64,000 bases of DNA, from the NCBI GenBank assembly GCA_015060885.1, contig SUXO01000006.1, forward strand, positions 1 through 64,000, given 5' to 3'. The stretch is from Bacteroidales bacterium. GTDB taxonomy: Bacteria > Bacteroidota > Bacteroidia > Bacteroidales > Bacteroidaceae. The notes beneath the pieces were generated by a model, which worked only from the letters and a program-made list of their open reading frames with translations, searched no databases and was not told the DNA's origin. Positions 16,136-26,355 of the stretch are shown here, one piece after another (positions within the stretch are counted from its first letter, which is position 1; the number at the start of each line of letters is the position of its first letter). The position numbers were made by a program, and so were the translations under genes.

Positions 16136-19100
16136 TCACACTTTGCCGTTCTTCTCCTTTCCGGGGCTTTTTCCTCGCAATTTCTCCTCCAACATCTGCA
16201 CCCATTCGTACCAGTTGGGTATGTAGAGAGTGGCAATTATGGTGTTGAGCAACATACCGAACACCACTGCTGCACCCAGTGAGAGCCGAGCGTTTGCTCC
16301 TGCACCGCCGGCAAAAAGCAACGGCATAACACCCAGCACAAAGGCAAACGATGTCATAAGTATCGGTCGCAATCGCACGTGTCCTGCCTCGGCGGCACTC
16401 TGCCTTATGCTGTTGCCTGCCGCACGGAAATCCCTTGCAAATTCCACAATGAGAATACCGTTCTTTGCGCTCAATGCAATGAGCAGAATTATTCCCACTT
16501 GTGTGTATATGCTCACCGGTATGTCGAATATCCAGCACCCAACAATGGCTCCGAGCAGCGCGATGGGTACGCCGGTTATGGCTGCCACGGGGCTGCCCCA
16601 GCTCTCGTACTGAGCTGCAAGTACAAGGTAGGCCACCAATATCGCAAGAATGAATATAATGGTGGTACTCTTGCCGGCAGTCTCCTCCTGGTAGGCCACT
16701 CCGGTCCATTCGAAGCCGAACTCATTGCCAAGTTCTGCCTTCAACAGCTGTTCAACATCCTTCATAGCCTCGCTCGAACTGTATCCCTGTGCCACGTTGC
16801 AGGTAATGGCAGCGCTGTTGTACATATTGTATCGTCCAAGCTGGTCTATTCCCAGAATCTCTTCGGCCTTTATGAAGCTGCTGAACGGTACCATCTCGCC
16901 CTTGTTGTTGGCAAGGCTCAACGCCAGCACGTTGTCGATAACCTTCTGGCTCTTCTCGCCTGCTGCCATTTTCACTTGCCATATTCGGCCCAGCATCACG
17001 AAGTCATTGACATATATCGCTCCCATATAGTAGCTCAGGGTAGAGAGGACCGCACCCATATCGAGCCCCATGGAGATAGCCTTCTCGCGGTCGATGTTAA
17101 GGAAATATTGAGGCACATCGGCCTCGTAGGAACTGTTCATGCTCTCGACCGACGGAGTTTTTGTATAGTTGCCCACAATGGCATCAACTCCTTTCTGCAT
17201 CTCGGTGAGCCCCAGTGCCTTGCGGTCTTCGAGCTGCAATTGGAGGCCTCCCACGTTTCCTATGCCCGGAATGGCCGGCGGCACTATGGCAAAGCATTGC
17301 GCCTCCTCAATTTCCACGAAGGCCTGACGGTTGAAACGCTCCACAATGGCTGCCGCCTTCTCTTCGGCCTTCTTGCGCTCGCTCCAATCTTTAAGCACCA
17401 CAAACACGCTGGCGGCATTGCTCTGTTGTCCGTTGTTCAGTATGCTGTAACCGCTTATGCTTATATTGGTCTTCACTTCGGGGTAGGCCGACACAATATT
17501 CTCTACCTTTGCCGTAACGGCCTCGGTACGGGCAAGTGATGCGGCGGGCGGCAGTTGCACCGCAATTATAAAATAGCCGTCGTCCTCTTCGGGAATGAAT
17601 GTCGTGGGCCATTTGCTGAACATAAGGAGTGCCAGCAGCGACATTGCGACAAAGGTTATTGCTGCAAGCCCCGCGTGGCGCAACAGAAATCCCACGCTCT
17701 TGTCGTAGAGGCGTTGCATCTTGTCATATCCTTTGTTGAAGGCCGCAAAGAACCGTCCCTCCTTCCTCTCTCTTGTGGGGTGAAGGAGCAGGGCGCACAG
17801 CGCAGGGGTAAGTGTCAATGAGTTGAAACCGCTCAACAGTGTCGCTGTGGCAATGGTGAGCGCGAACTGCTTGTACATCTGTCCCGAAATTCCGCTAATC
17901 ATTGTGGTGGGGATAAATACCGCCATCATCACAAGTACCACACCCACAATGGGGCCTGCAATCTCGCCCATCGCCTTCTCCGTGGCCTCACGTGGCGGCA
18001 GGTTCTCGTCGTCGAGTATGCGCGTGACATTCTCCACCACCACAATGGCATCGTCAACCACAATGGCAATGGCAAGTATGAGCCCGAACAACGACAAGGT
18101 GTTTATTGAAAAGTCGAGCAACTCCATAACTGCAAGAGTACCTATGAGCGACACCGGAATGGTGAGGCAGGGTATGAGTGTAGCTCTCCAATTTTGCAGA
18201 AAGAGAAATATCACCAGAATTACAAGCACAGTGGTCTCCACGAATGTGTAGAGCACCTCGTGAATGGAGCTGCGCATTACATCGGTGGTGTCGAGCGCAA
18301 TCTGGTACTCCACCTGTGGCGGGAAACTCTCACCAAGTTCCTCCATCTTCTCCCTCACGGCTTTGGAGACGGCAAGTGAACTCGACCCCGGCAACTGGTA
18401 CACCGCAAGTGCCGCTGTGGGCTTTCCTCGCAGGCGCGACGACGAGGCGTAAGTCTCGCTGCCAATCTCAATGTCGGCAATGTCGCGCAGGCGCAGCATC
18501 TCCACCCCGTTGTTGCGTATGACAATGTTGGCAAACTCTTCGGCATCCTTTAAACGCCCCTGCACGTTAAGCGTGTACTGGAAGGCATTGTCGGCACCGG
18601 CACCTAGTGTCTGCCCCACATATCCCGCCGAAATGGCAAGGTTCTGTTTCGAAATTGCCTGGTAGACCTCTGCCGGGGAAATGCCTCTTATGCGCATAGC
18701 TTCCGGGTTGAGCCACACGCGCATAGAGTAGTTGCCGGCTCCCATTATGTTCACCGAACCCACACCGGGCGTGCGTGTGAGTTGGTCGACAAGCTGCAAT
18801 TCGGCATAGTTCGACAGGTAGAGCTGGTTATATGTGCTGTCGCCAGTGAGAGTGATGAAAAGTACCACATTTGACGACTGTTTCTGTACCGTAACACCCT
18901 GTTGCGTAACCTCGGCCGGCAGGGAATTGAGGGCAATGTTCACCCTGTTCTGTACAAGCACGGTCGCCATGTCTATATCGGTTCCCACCTCGAATGTCAC
19001 TGTGAGCCTGTATGTGCCCGATGACGATGATGTGGAACTCATATATATCATATTGTCCACTCCGTTAACCTGTTGCTCAATGGGTATTCCCACCGTTTGG

Positions 19101-19279
19101 GCAATGGTTTCGGCATTGGCACCGGGGTAGACTGCATTTACCTGTACGGTGGGTGGAGTTATCGACGGGTATTGGTCGATGGGCAGAACAAAGAGTGCTG
19201 CACCGCCTGCCACCAGTAGCAACAGCGACAGCACGGTGGCGAATATCGGCCGTTCTATAAAGAATTTTGAGAAGTTCAT
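16136..19279 (-). CDS. RND efflux pump inner-membrane subunit (AcrB/MexB type, HAE1)
   Basis: The proton-driven transporter of a tripartite multidrug efflux system, 1047 residues with the classical duplicated layout: 12 membrane helices and two large periplasmic loops. The N-terminus ([17 protein letters not shown]) is typical of HAE1 pumps. The proton-relay aspartates are intact in the TM4 motif [14 protein letters not shown] (Asp409, Asp410). It pairs with the adaptor (19306) and outer-membrane channel (20458) upstream in the same operon. The gene order on the transcript is channel, adaptor, pump. Substrates are not predictable. Confidence 0.94.
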   Translation of the reverse strand: MNFSKFFIERPIFATVLSLLLLVAGGAALFVLPIDQYPSITPPTVQVNAVYPGANAETIAQTVGIPIEQQVNGVDNMIYMSSTSSSSGTYRLTVTFEVGTDIDMATVLVQNRVNIALNSLPAEVTQQGVTVQKQSSNVVLFITLTGDSTYNQLYLSNYAELQLVDQLTRTPGVGSVNIMGAGNYSMRVWLNPEAMRIRGISPAEVYQAISKQNLAISAGYVGQTLGAGADNAFQYTLNVQGRLKDAEEFANIVIRNNGVEMLRLRDIADIEIGSETYASSSRLRGKPTAALAVYQLPGSSSLAVSKAVREKMEELGESFPPQVEYQIALDTTDVMRSSIHEVLYTFVETTVLVILVIFLFLQNWRATLIPCLTIPVSLIGTLAVMELLDFSINTLSLFGLILAIAIVVDDAIVVVENVTRILDDENLPPREATEKAMGEIAGPIVGVVLVMMAVFIPTTMISGISGQMYKQFALTIATATLLSGFNSLTLTPALCALLLHPTRERKEGRFFAAFNKGYDKMQRLYDKSVGFLLRHAGLAAITFVAMSLLALLMFSKWPTTFIPEEDDGYFIIAVQLPPAASLARTEAVTAKVENIVSAYPEVKTNISISGYSILNNGQQSNAASVFVVLKDWSERKKAEEKAAAIVERFNRQAFVEIEEAQCFAIVPPAIPGIGNVGGLQLQLEDRKALGLTEMQKGVDAIVGNYTKTPSVESMNSSYEADVPQYFLNIDREKAISMGLDMGAVLSTLSYYMGAIYVNDFVMLGRIWQVKMAAGEKSQKVIDNVLALSLANNKGEMVPFSSFIKAEEILGIDQLGRYNMYNSAAITCNVAQGYSSSEAMKDVEQLLKAELGNEFGFEWTGVAYQEETAGKSTTIIFILAILVAYLVLAAQYESWGSPVAAITGVPIALLGAIVGCWIFDIPVSIYTQVGIILLIALSAKNGILIVEFARDFRAAGNSIRQSAAEAGHVRLRPILMTSFAFVLGVMPLLFAGGAGANARLSLGAAVVFGMLLNTIIATLYIPNWYEWVQMLEEKLRGKSPGKEKNGKV

Positions 19280-19305
19280 AACCTATACATTCTGTTTGTT
19301 CGTTT

Positions 19306-20430
19306 TTATCTGTTGCCGGCAGTTCCCTCCTGCACGGGTGTCACGGGCATTCCGTTGCGCACTTTAAGCAGTGCTTTCGTAACATAGCGTTCGCCGGGCT
19401 TCAAGCCTCCGGTGACAAGCCGCAATGTGTCATCGACAAGGTTGCCCGTTTCAATGCTGCGGTATTGCACAATGTTGCTGTCGCTCACTACATAGAGGAA
19501 TTTCCCAAGCTGGTCGGTACCTATGGAGGCATCCTTTACGAGTATTCCGTTCTCAATCTTTTCGTAAGGCAGAACAACGCTTATGTAGCTGCCCGGTTTG
19601 AGGAACAGGTTACTGTTGTCAAGTTCGGCCCTCACGCGCAGTGTTCCGGTGCTCAAATTTATGTCGGGCGAGAGGTAATCCATTTTTGCCTTCCAACTGA
19701 AATAACGGTCATTGCCCAGTGTGAAGGTTATATACTCCTCCTTGCCCACCTCGTTGTTGCGTCGCTGTTTCACCAGCCACTGGTTGTCGGCAATGTCAAA
19801 ATTGGCATACATCTTGTTGTCCTTGTACATCTTGCACAGTTCCACAGGGCTTGCAGCTCCCGGAATATAGGTGCCCACGGAGTGGTTCTCAATGCCCACA
19901 ACACCATCCATCGGTGCCTTTACATAGCAATAGCCGAGGTTGGTGCGCGCGGTGCTCAATGCGGCTTTTGCGTTGTTTACTTTGGCTTCGTAACTTTTCA
20001 CATTGCTCTTTGCCTGCAAAACCTCTATCTGGCTCACAGCGTCGCTCTCCATTGCCTGCTGCATTCTTTCGTAATTGCTTTGTGCATATTCGAGTTCAGC
20101 CTCTGCGGTGTTTAGTTCCGCTTGGGCCTGTGTAACTGCATTTTCGTACAGCGTGGGTTCAATAACGAAAAGGGTGGTTCCCTTCTTTACCCGGCTGCCC
20201 GGCGTGTAGTTCTGTTTGAGAAGCGTGCCGCTTGCACGCCCCACAATGGATATTGTGGCATCGGCTTCAAGGTAACCGGGATATTCGCGCGTGAGTGTTA
20301 CCTCCCGTGTTATGGGTGTGGCAACCTCCACCGGCAAGGGAGTGCCTGCGTTGCTCTCTTCTGCCTTCTTGTGGCAGCCGGCGGCAATCATTGCCACCGT
20401 TGCTATTGCTGTTGTAATAATCTTTTTCAT
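19306..20430 (-). CDS. RND efflux periplasmic adaptor lipoprotein (AcrA type)
   Basis: The membrane-fusion subunit linking pump and outer-membrane channel, 374 residues. It is anchored by a lipobox with Cys19 (MIAAGC). Barrel-sandwich halves lie at about 35-75 and 155-200, separated by a helical hairpin (about 85-150) rich in Ala, Glu and Gln. The beta-barrel and membrane-proximal domains follow. It lies 26 bases upstream of the pump gene and 27 bases after the channel gene. A normal member of the family. Confidence 0.93.
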   Translation of the reverse strand: MKKIITTAIATVAMIAAGCHKKAEESNAGTPLPVEVATPITREVTLTREYPGYLEADATISIVGRASGTLLKQNYTPGSRVKKGTTLFVIEPTLYENAVTQAQAELNTAEAELEYAQSNYERMQQAMESDAVSQIEVLQAKSNVKSYEAKVNNAKAALSTARTNLGYCYVKAPMDGVVGIENHSVGTYIPGAASPVELCKMYKDNKMYANFDIADNQWLVKQRRNNEVGKEEYITFTLGNDRYFSWKAKMDYLSPDINLSTGTLRVRAELDNSNLFLKPGSYISVVLPYEKIENGILVKDASIGTDQLGKFLYVVSDSNIVQYRSIETGNLVDDTLRLVTGGLKPGERYVTKALLKVRNGMPVTPVQEGTAGNR

Positions 20431-20457
20431 ATTTGTATATGATTGTTTATTGGTTAA

Positions 20458-21849
20458 TTACCATCCGCCGCCGAGTGCTTCGTACAGCTGCACAAGGGAT
20501 TTCAGCGAGGAGCCTTGTGCCTGCACCAGGTAATCCTGGTAGCTGAGCAGGGTGCGCTGTGCATCGAGTACGTTCTGGAATTGGGTGAGTCCCTGTTTGT
20601 AGAGTTCAAGCGAGAGTTCAAGCGTTTCGCGGCATTGGTTCACAGCCTCCTTCGTGGCGACTGTCTGTGCCACGGAACCTGTGTAACCGCTTATGGCACT
20701 CTCCACCTCCTGCATTGCCGTGAGTACGCTGTTGTTGAACGACAGTATGCTCTGTTCGAGCGTGGCGCGTGCCTCGCGTGTGGCATTTATCCTCTCGCCG
20801 CCGGTGAACAGTTTCCACTGCATAGCAGGGGCTATCTGCCAGGTGAGGCTGCGTGCGTGAGGCAGCTCCTTCAACTTGTCGGCCTCATAGCCCACCGAGC
20901 CTGTAAGGTAGAATTCGGGCAACCAATCGCGCTTGGTCGCGCCGAGTGCGGCTGCGTATGCCTCAATCTCCCTCTCGGCCTTGCGAATGTCGGGGCGACG
21001 GCGTAGCAGTGTGGCCGGTACACCCATCTCCACGGGCTCCACATAGGAGGGTAATCCGTCGGCCTGCGTCGGCCAACCGTTGAGGTCGGCCGGTGTGCAG
21101 CCGAGCAGCACGGCAAGGCTGTTGCGGTAGCCGTCGATGCTTGCTTCCATTGCCGGAATCTGTGCAAGGGTGTTATAGTATACGCTTTTCGATTGGGCAA
21201 CGTCGAGTTTCGATGCAAGGCCGCTGTTGTAGCGCGATGTGACAATCTTTATAATCTCCTCTTGCGATGCCACATTGTTGCGCAGTACTTCCAGTTGTGC
21301 CATCCCTTGTTTCAGGGAAAAATAGGTGGAAGCGACGTTTGCACACAGAGCCACCATCACGGCGCAATACTCCTCTTCGGTTGCCTGGAACAGCCTCTTC
21401 TGTGTCTTGGAACGCATATATATGCCGCCGAACACATCAATCTGCCAGTTGACATTCACTGCTGCACTGTAATACCCTTCGGTGCTCTCCCTGTACTCGC
21501 TCAATGCGGTGTTGCCACTGCTCCTTGCCCTTTGCCACCCTGCCGAGAGCCCCACTTGCGGCAGCAGGGCACCTTGCGCCTGTCGCCACACAGCCTTTGC
21601 CCTCTTGATATTCTCAATGGCGGCAAGAGCCGAAAAGTTCTGTCGGGTGGCAACCTCAATCAGGGAGTCGAGCTGCGCATCGCCGAAATTCTTCCACCAG
21701 CGGTCGTTGTCGGGCATTGTCTGCTGCGAATGGCTGTTTGTATCCCAGTTGTCGGGCAGTGGATAGGTGAGGTATTTGTCGCCATCCTGTCCTTTGGCTG
21801 TGAGTGCGGCGAGCGATAGAATGAAAAAAAGAAAAATAGACCTCGTCAT
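20458..21849 (-). CDS. RND efflux outer-membrane channel (OprM/TolC type, NodT family)
   Basis: The outer-membrane exit duct of the efflux system, 463 residues, first gene of the operon. The signal peptide ends near residue 20. Unlike many OprM-type channels there is no cysteine at the cleavage site, so it is probably not lipidated. The internal duplication of the outer-membrane efflux domain is visible, with long helices rich in Ala, Gln and Glu, the RYNSGLASKLDVAQ segment and the equivalent LYKQGLTQFQNVLDAQ segment near the C-terminus. The LLRRRPDIRKAEREI motif is typical of NodT-family channels. Confidence 0.92.
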   Translation of the reverse strand: MTRSIFLFFILSLAALTAKGQDGDKYLTYPLPDNWDTNSHSQQTMPDNDRWWKNFGDAQLDSLIEVATRQNFSALAAIENIKRAKAVWRQAQGALLPQVGLSAGWQRARSSGNTALSEYRESTEGYYSAAVNVNWQIDVFGGIYMRSKTQKRLFQATEEEYCAVMVALCANVASTYFSLKQGMAQLEVLRNNVASQEEIIKIVTSRYNSGLASKLDVAQSKSVYYNTLAQIPAMEASIDGYRNSLAVLLGCTPADLNGWPTQADGLPSYVEPVEMGVPATLLRRRPDIRKAEREIEAYAAALGATKRDWLPEFYLTGSVGYEADKLKELPHARSLTWQIAPAMQWKLFTGGERINATREARATLEQSILSFNNSVLTAMQEVESAISGYTGSVAQTVATKEAVNQCRETLELSLELYKQGLTQFQNVLDAQRTLLSYQDYLVQAQGSSLKSLVQLYEALGGGW

Positions 21850-21858
21850 AGTATTTTA

Positions 21859-21876
21859 AATCTGTTTAAGCAGATT
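21859..21876. promoter_or_regulatory. Operator-like palindrome before the efflux operon
   Basis: AATCTG at 21859-21864 and CAGATT at 21871-21876 flank TTTAAG, itself palindromic at its inner four bases. The 18-bp site lies 10-27 bases upstream of the channel start codon, where a TetR- or MarR-type repressor of the pump would bind. No such regulator gene is adjacent. Regulation is inferred. Confidence 0.38.
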
Positions 21877-21935
21877 ATAAACACCTTTGCGAGGCCTATG
21901 GTTTTTGTACGCGGGTTAAAAAAGGTGGGGTGGTG

Positions 21936-24107
21936 CTACAAGTCGTACCACAGGGCCGGCCTGTCGCTCATCTCTATTGTGAGTGTGCCGCCCTTTACGA
22001 TATCGCTGTGCAGAATGTAGGGCAGGGTATACTCCTTCCCATTGAGCAGTATTCTCTTTATATAGATATTCTGCTTGCTGTTGTTTATTGTCTTTATGGT
22101 GAACGTGCCGCCCTCAACGCTTATTTCGGCCTTATCTATAATGGGTGAGCCGAACCAGTAACGCGCTCCGGCTGGTTCCACCTGGTAAAATCCCAAAGCC
22201 GACATTATGTACCAGGCCGACATCTGTCCCATATCCTCGTTGCCCGAAAGCCCGTCGGGCGTGTCATTGTACAGTTCCTCCATTACCCTGCGCACAAGCT
22301 CGGCGGTCCTGTTGGGTTTGCCAAGCATAGTGTATAGGTATAGTATGTGGTGCGATGGTTCGTTGCCGTGGGCAAATTGCCCTATCATCCCCGAAATGTC
22401 GGGCGAGGGGTCGCCTTCGATAGTCGACGGGGCAAGGAACAGCGAGTCGAGGCGTGCCATAAGAGCATTGCGCCCGCCAAAACAGGCGGTGTAGCCCTCA
22501 ATGTCGTGCGGTACCAGCCAGGTGTATTGCCAGGCGTTTCCCTCGCAGTAGTCATCGGCACGGTGAGCCGAGTAGTAGGGGTTGAAAGGCTCACGGAACT
22601 CTCCCAGGCTGTCAACTCCTCTGATGAACCCTCTCTCCTTGTCGAAAAGGCGGCGGTAACTGTGGCTCCTCTCCGTGAACAGCTCCTCTTCGCTTTTTTT
22701 GCCCAAAGCGGCAGCGGCTTTTGCAGCCGCACCATCGGCAAGAGCATATTCGAGTTCGTATGCCACGGCCTCGTTGAACATATTGCAGGGGATGTAGCCA
22801 TACTTCTTGCGCAATCCCTTTCCGCGTTCATCTTGTTCCGCGGTCTTTTCTATTGCCTCAAAGGCCTTCTCACGGTCGAAGCCGCCAATCTCCTTCACAA
22901 TGGCATCGGCCACCACGGGTATCGCAGGGTCGCCCACCATACAGTTGGTTTCGTTGCCCCACAGGTGCCACACCGGCAAGTCGCCCTGTTTGTCGCAAAT
23001 ATCTACCATACTTGCGACAAAGTCACCGGCTTTCTGTGGTTCAATAAGTGTCATCAGCGGTTGTTTGGCACGGTAGGTGTCCCATAGCGAGAAGTTTGTG
23101 TATCGCGGTTGCGGGCTGTTGTGAATGTTCCCGTCGGCACCACGGTAGTTCCCGTCGGTGTCGCTGAACAGAACGGGAGCCATCATTGCGTGGTACATTG
23201 CAGTGTAGAAGATGCGTTCGCACTTTTTGTCGTCGGTGGTTATTCTTATACGCGACAGCGCATCCTCCCACGCATTGGCGGCAGCCTTGCGGGTGGAGTC
23301 GAAATCCCAGTGCGGCAGCTCCTCTTGCAGAGCGAGCCTTGCCCCTTCGATGCTCACGGGCGATATTCCCACCTTTACCAGGATGCGCTCTCCCTCTCCG
23401 GTCGAAAAGGAGAGTCTTGCATACATATTTTCCCTTCCTTTCAGTTCGAATTTGTCGAAAGGCTTGCTGAACTGTGCGACAAAATAGACACGCTGTTCCC
23501 TTGCCCAGCCTCTGGAATAGCGGTATCCGCTCACACAGGCGTTTCCTTCGGGCCCGACGAATGCTTCGGTCGTGCGGTCCCAGCACCCGCCGTTTTCAAG
23601 GTCAATGACAATGGCAGCCTCGTTAGTGGCGGGGAAAGTGTAGCGGTGCATACCGGTGCGTGGCGTTGCGGTAAGCTCGGCCATTATGCCGTATCGCGTG
23701 AGCGGCACGGCATAATATCCGGGTTCGGCAATCTCCTTTGAGCGGTCGGCAGGCGACCACAGGCCGCTGTCGGGTGCATCGAGAGTACCGCGCGCGTAAG
23801 CCGGTTCGCCGGTCACGGGCATAATGGTTATGTCGAAAAGGTCGCCTATTCCGGTGCCGCTTAAATGGGTGTGCGAGAAACCTATCACCGATTTCTCGCT
23901 CCTGTGGTAACCCGAGCACCAATCCCACTCCTGGCTGATGCTCGTCGGGCCCAGCTGCACCATACCGAACGGTACACTTGCTCCCACAAAGACGTGTCCG
24001 TGCCCGCCACTGCCAATGAGCGGGTCCACCTTGTCGGCAAGCCTCTCAGGCGTGCAGGCTGCAAGTATAATGCTGCATAGCGCAAGTATATTGCAAAGTC
24101 TATTCAT
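21936..24107 (-). CDS. GH92 alpha-mannosidase lipoprotein (first paralogue)
   Basis: A calcium-dependent inverting exo-alpha-mannosidase of family GH92, typical for host N-glycan or yeast mannan breakdown by Bacteroidales. I chose the ATG at 24107 (723 residues) rather than the in-frame ATG at 24134, because it gives a clean lipoprotein signal ending at Cys18 (LAAC). It overlaps the upstream GH92 gene by 8 bases. Family motifs: VDPLIGSGGHGHVFVGASVP near the start, GNETNCMVGDPA, the HGNEPSHH segment and GLSGNEDMGQMSAWY. The NEPSHH context differs from NEPDIA in the paralogue, which suggests different linkage preferences. It is the last gene of the mannoside operon. Confidence 0.92.
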   Translation of the reverse strand: MNRLCNILALCSIILAACTPERLADKVDPLIGSGGHGHVFVGASVPFGMVQLGPTSISQEWDWCSGYHRSEKSVIGFSHTHLSGTGIGDLFDITIMPVTGEPAYARGTLDAPDSGLWSPADRSKEIAEPGYYAVPLTRYGIMAELTATPRTGMHRYTFPATNEAAIVIDLENGGCWDRTTEAFVGPEGNACVSGYRYSRGWAREQRVYFVAQFSKPFDKFELKGRENMYARLSFSTGEGERILVKVGISPVSIEGARLALQEELPHWDFDSTRKAAANAWEDALSRIRITTDDKKCERIFYTAMYHAMMAPVLFSDTDGNYRGADGNIHNSPQPRYTNFSLWDTYRAKQPLMTLIEPQKAGDFVASMVDICDKQGDLPVWHLWGNETNCMVGDPAIPVVADAIVKEIGGFDREKAFEAIEKTAEQDERGKGLRKKYGYIPCNMFNEAVAYELEYALADGAAAKAAAALGKKSEEELFTERSHSYRRLFDKERGFIRGVDSLGEFREPFNPYYSAHRADDYCEGNAWQYTWLVPHDIEGYTACFGGRNALMARLDSLFLAPSTIEGDPSPDISGMIGQFAHGNEPSHHILYLYTMLGKPNRTAELVRRVMEELYNDTPDGLSGNEDMGQMSAWYIMSALGFYQVEPAGARYWFGSPIIDKAEISVEGGTFTIKTINNSKQNIYIKRILLNGKEYTLPYILHSDIVKGGTLTIEMSDRPALWYDL

Positions 24108-26355
24108 CGTTTCTCTCTTTGAGTGTAAAGACAATTTTTTTGCCGCTTGTCAGCTCCTTATGGCCGATGCGGTAGCTATCTATCCTTTTGCCGCCGATGG
24201 TAACCTCCTTTATGTATATGCTTTCGGGCGATGGCCTGTGACACCCAATCTCTATTTTCCCGTTGGGGAGCGCAATTTCCACCTTGTCGAATACGGGTGT
24301 CGTGAGTGTGTAGAATGGTTCGCCCGGGCAGTCGGGGTAGAATCCCATCATAGAGAATACCGCCCACGCCGACATTGTTCCCGTGTCGTCGTTTCCCGGC
24401 AGTCCGCCGCTGGTGTTACTGTAATATTTCTTCAATATATTTGTCACTTCGCGTTGTGTGCGCCACTCCTCTCCCTTAAAACGGCTGAACAGGTAGGCGT
24501 ATGCGATGTCGGGTTCGTTTGTTGGGTCGTAATGCCCCTCGTCGAACACCTTTTGCAGGCTCTCAACAAATTTCCTTTTGCCGCCCATAAGCCTTGTGAG
24601 CCCCTTTATGTCGTGCGATGCGGCAAATGTATAGTTCCAGGCCGAGCCTTCGTGGAACCCCGGTATGTTCTCGAAATGCTTGCCTGTGGCTGGGTCGAAA
24701 TCTTCGAAGAATTTCCCCTCCCCGGTGAGCGGGCGCAGCGTGCCGTACTCCTTGCAGAAATAGCGGCGGTAGTTGCGTGAGCGTTTCAGGAACTCCTTTG
24801 CACGCCCCTTGTCGCCAAGCGAGTCGGCAAGCAGTGCAATTGCATAGTCGGCAGCGCAATATTCCAAAGTGTGCGACACGGAATTGTCGCCCGAAAGGTC
24901 GTTGGAGTAGTGCCATAAGGGTATGTAACCGCTCTTTATGTAGGGGTCGATGTCGGGGCGCATAGGGTTCTTCGCGCCCTCTGTGGTTGCCGATTTCAGC
25001 ATACCCTCATAAGCCTTTCCAATATCGAAATCCCGAAGCCCTTTTATCCAGCTGTCGGTGATTGCAATGGCGGCAGGGTCGCCGGCCATAGTAAATGTCT
25101 CGCGGCCGAACAGTTCCCATCGGGGCAACCACCCCCATTCGTTGTACATCCCCACCATAGAGCGTAGCATATCGGTCTGCCGTTCGGGGTAGACAAGCGT
25201 GAGCAGTTGGTGCAGGTTGCGGTAGGTATCCCACAGTGAAAAGACTGTATAGCGTGCGTGGTCGCTTCGGCCTGTTCCGCCACTCTCCATTAAAGGATAT
25301 TCCCCGTTTACATCGCTTATTATGCAAGGGTGTATCAGAGAGTGATAGAGCGCGGTGTAGAATATGGTCTGCTGCTCCTTGCTGCCCCCTTCTACGCGTA
25401 TGCGCCCCAGGTCGTTGTTCCACTTTTCGAATGCCATAGCGCGAATTTTGTCGAAATCACAATCCTTCTGTTCGCAATCGAGGTTACGACGTGCATTTTC
25501 CATTGAAACAAACGAAACGGCAGTCTGTACAATAATCTCTTCGCCCTCTTTCAAGTCGTTGTAGCTGAACCGGTAACCGATGTTGTCACCTGCAATCTCC
25601 CTGTGATAACCTTTGTAGAGTTTGTATGTGCCGTCGTCGGGCGACCATTGGGCCTCTATTCCCTTCATCGGCGGCTGGAACTTCCAGGGACCACAATCCG
25701 TTCCCTTGCGCGACACACGCATAACGAAATAGAGCGGGAATACTGCCTGTGTGTTGTAGCAGAATGTTCCAAGCAGTTTGAATCCCTCAATCTCGGTGTC
25801 GCTCACCTTGCGCACCATTGCGCCGCACTCGTTGGTGAGTCCATCGCCCAGGTTTACAATTATGTGCCCTTTGCCGCCGGGGAATGTGTATCGTTCGCAC
25901 GAGGTGCGTGTGGTGGCAGTGACTTCGGTCTTTATGCCATATTTCGTGAGGTAGTTCGAATAGTAGCCCGGTGAGGCAATCTCGCTCATGTACTCCGACC
26001 CATAAGTCGCAGGGTCAACATTCAATTCACCGCAAGTGGGCATAACAAGCAGCGATGAGGCTTCGGGGCATCCCACACCGCTCAATGCAACGTGGGCATA
26101 TCCCGTAAAGTATCGGTTGTTGTGCTCGTAGGGTGTTGATAGCCAACGGCTGTCCTTGTCGTAAAGGTTGAGGTCGGAACCCATTACGTTGAATGGGGTT
26201 ACCGACATCATCCCGTTGGGTGTCACTGCTCCGGGGTGCGTGGCGCAGTAGTCGCTTGTACCTATGAACGGGTTTACAAGCGCGGCCGGCTCCTGTGCAA
26301 GGCTGCCAATTGCCGCAATGCACCACAAAATGGAGAAAAGAACTGTTCTTCTCAT
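24100..26355 (-). CDS. GH92 alpha-mannosidase (second paralogue)
   Basis: A second GH92 exo-alpha-mannosidase, 751 residues. The signal peptide ends near residue 20 (IGSLAQ) with no lipidation cysteine, so it is probably periplasmic, unlike its lipoprotein neighbour. Motifs: VNPFIGTSDYCATHPGAVTPNGM, RETFTMAGDPAAI, NEPDIAYAYLF and GLPGNDDTGTMSAWAVFS, which contains the conserved acidic pair of the catalytic centre. It overlaps the ROK kinase gene upstream by 4 bases and the other GH92 gene downstream by 8, so expression should be coupled. The linkage specificity is not determined. Confidence 0.92.
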   Translation of the reverse strand: MRRTVLFSILWCIAAIGSLAQEPAALVNPFIGTSDYCATHPGAVTPNGMMSVTPFNVMGSDLNLYDKDSRWLSTPYEHNNRYFTGYAHVALSGVGCPEASSLLVMPTCGELNVDPATYGSEYMSEIASPGYYSNYLTKYGIKTEVTATTRTSCERYTFPGGKGHIIVNLGDGLTNECGAMVRKVSDTEIEGFKLLGTFCYNTQAVFPLYFVMRVSRKGTDCGPWKFQPPMKGIEAQWSPDDGTYKLYKGYHREIAGDNIGYRFSYNDLKEGEEIIVQTAVSFVSMENARRNLDCEQKDCDFDKIRAMAFEKWNNDLGRIRVEGGSKEQQTIFYTALYHSLIHPCIISDVNGEYPLMESGGTGRSDHARYTVFSLWDTYRNLHQLLTLVYPERQTDMLRSMVGMYNEWGWLPRWELFGRETFTMAGDPAAIAITDSWIKGLRDFDIGKAYEGMLKSATTEGAKNPMRPDIDPYIKSGYIPLWHYSNDLSGDNSVSHTLEYCAADYAIALLADSLGDKGRAKEFLKRSRNYRRYFCKEYGTLRPLTGEGKFFEDFDPATGKHFENIPGFHEGSAWNYTFAASHDIKGLTRLMGGKRKFVESLQKVFDEGHYDPTNEPDIAYAYLFSRFKGEEWRTQREVTNILKKYYSNTSGGLPGNDDTGTMSAWAVFSMMGFYPDCPGEPFYTLTTPVFDKVEIALPNGKIEIGCHRPSPESIYIKEVTIGGKRIDSYRIGHKELTSGKKIVFTLKERNDE

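Noticed and set aside
16379..17539. 386-codon plus-strand open frame opposite the RND pump gene
   Set aside because: Antisense to a complete pump gene; no family features.
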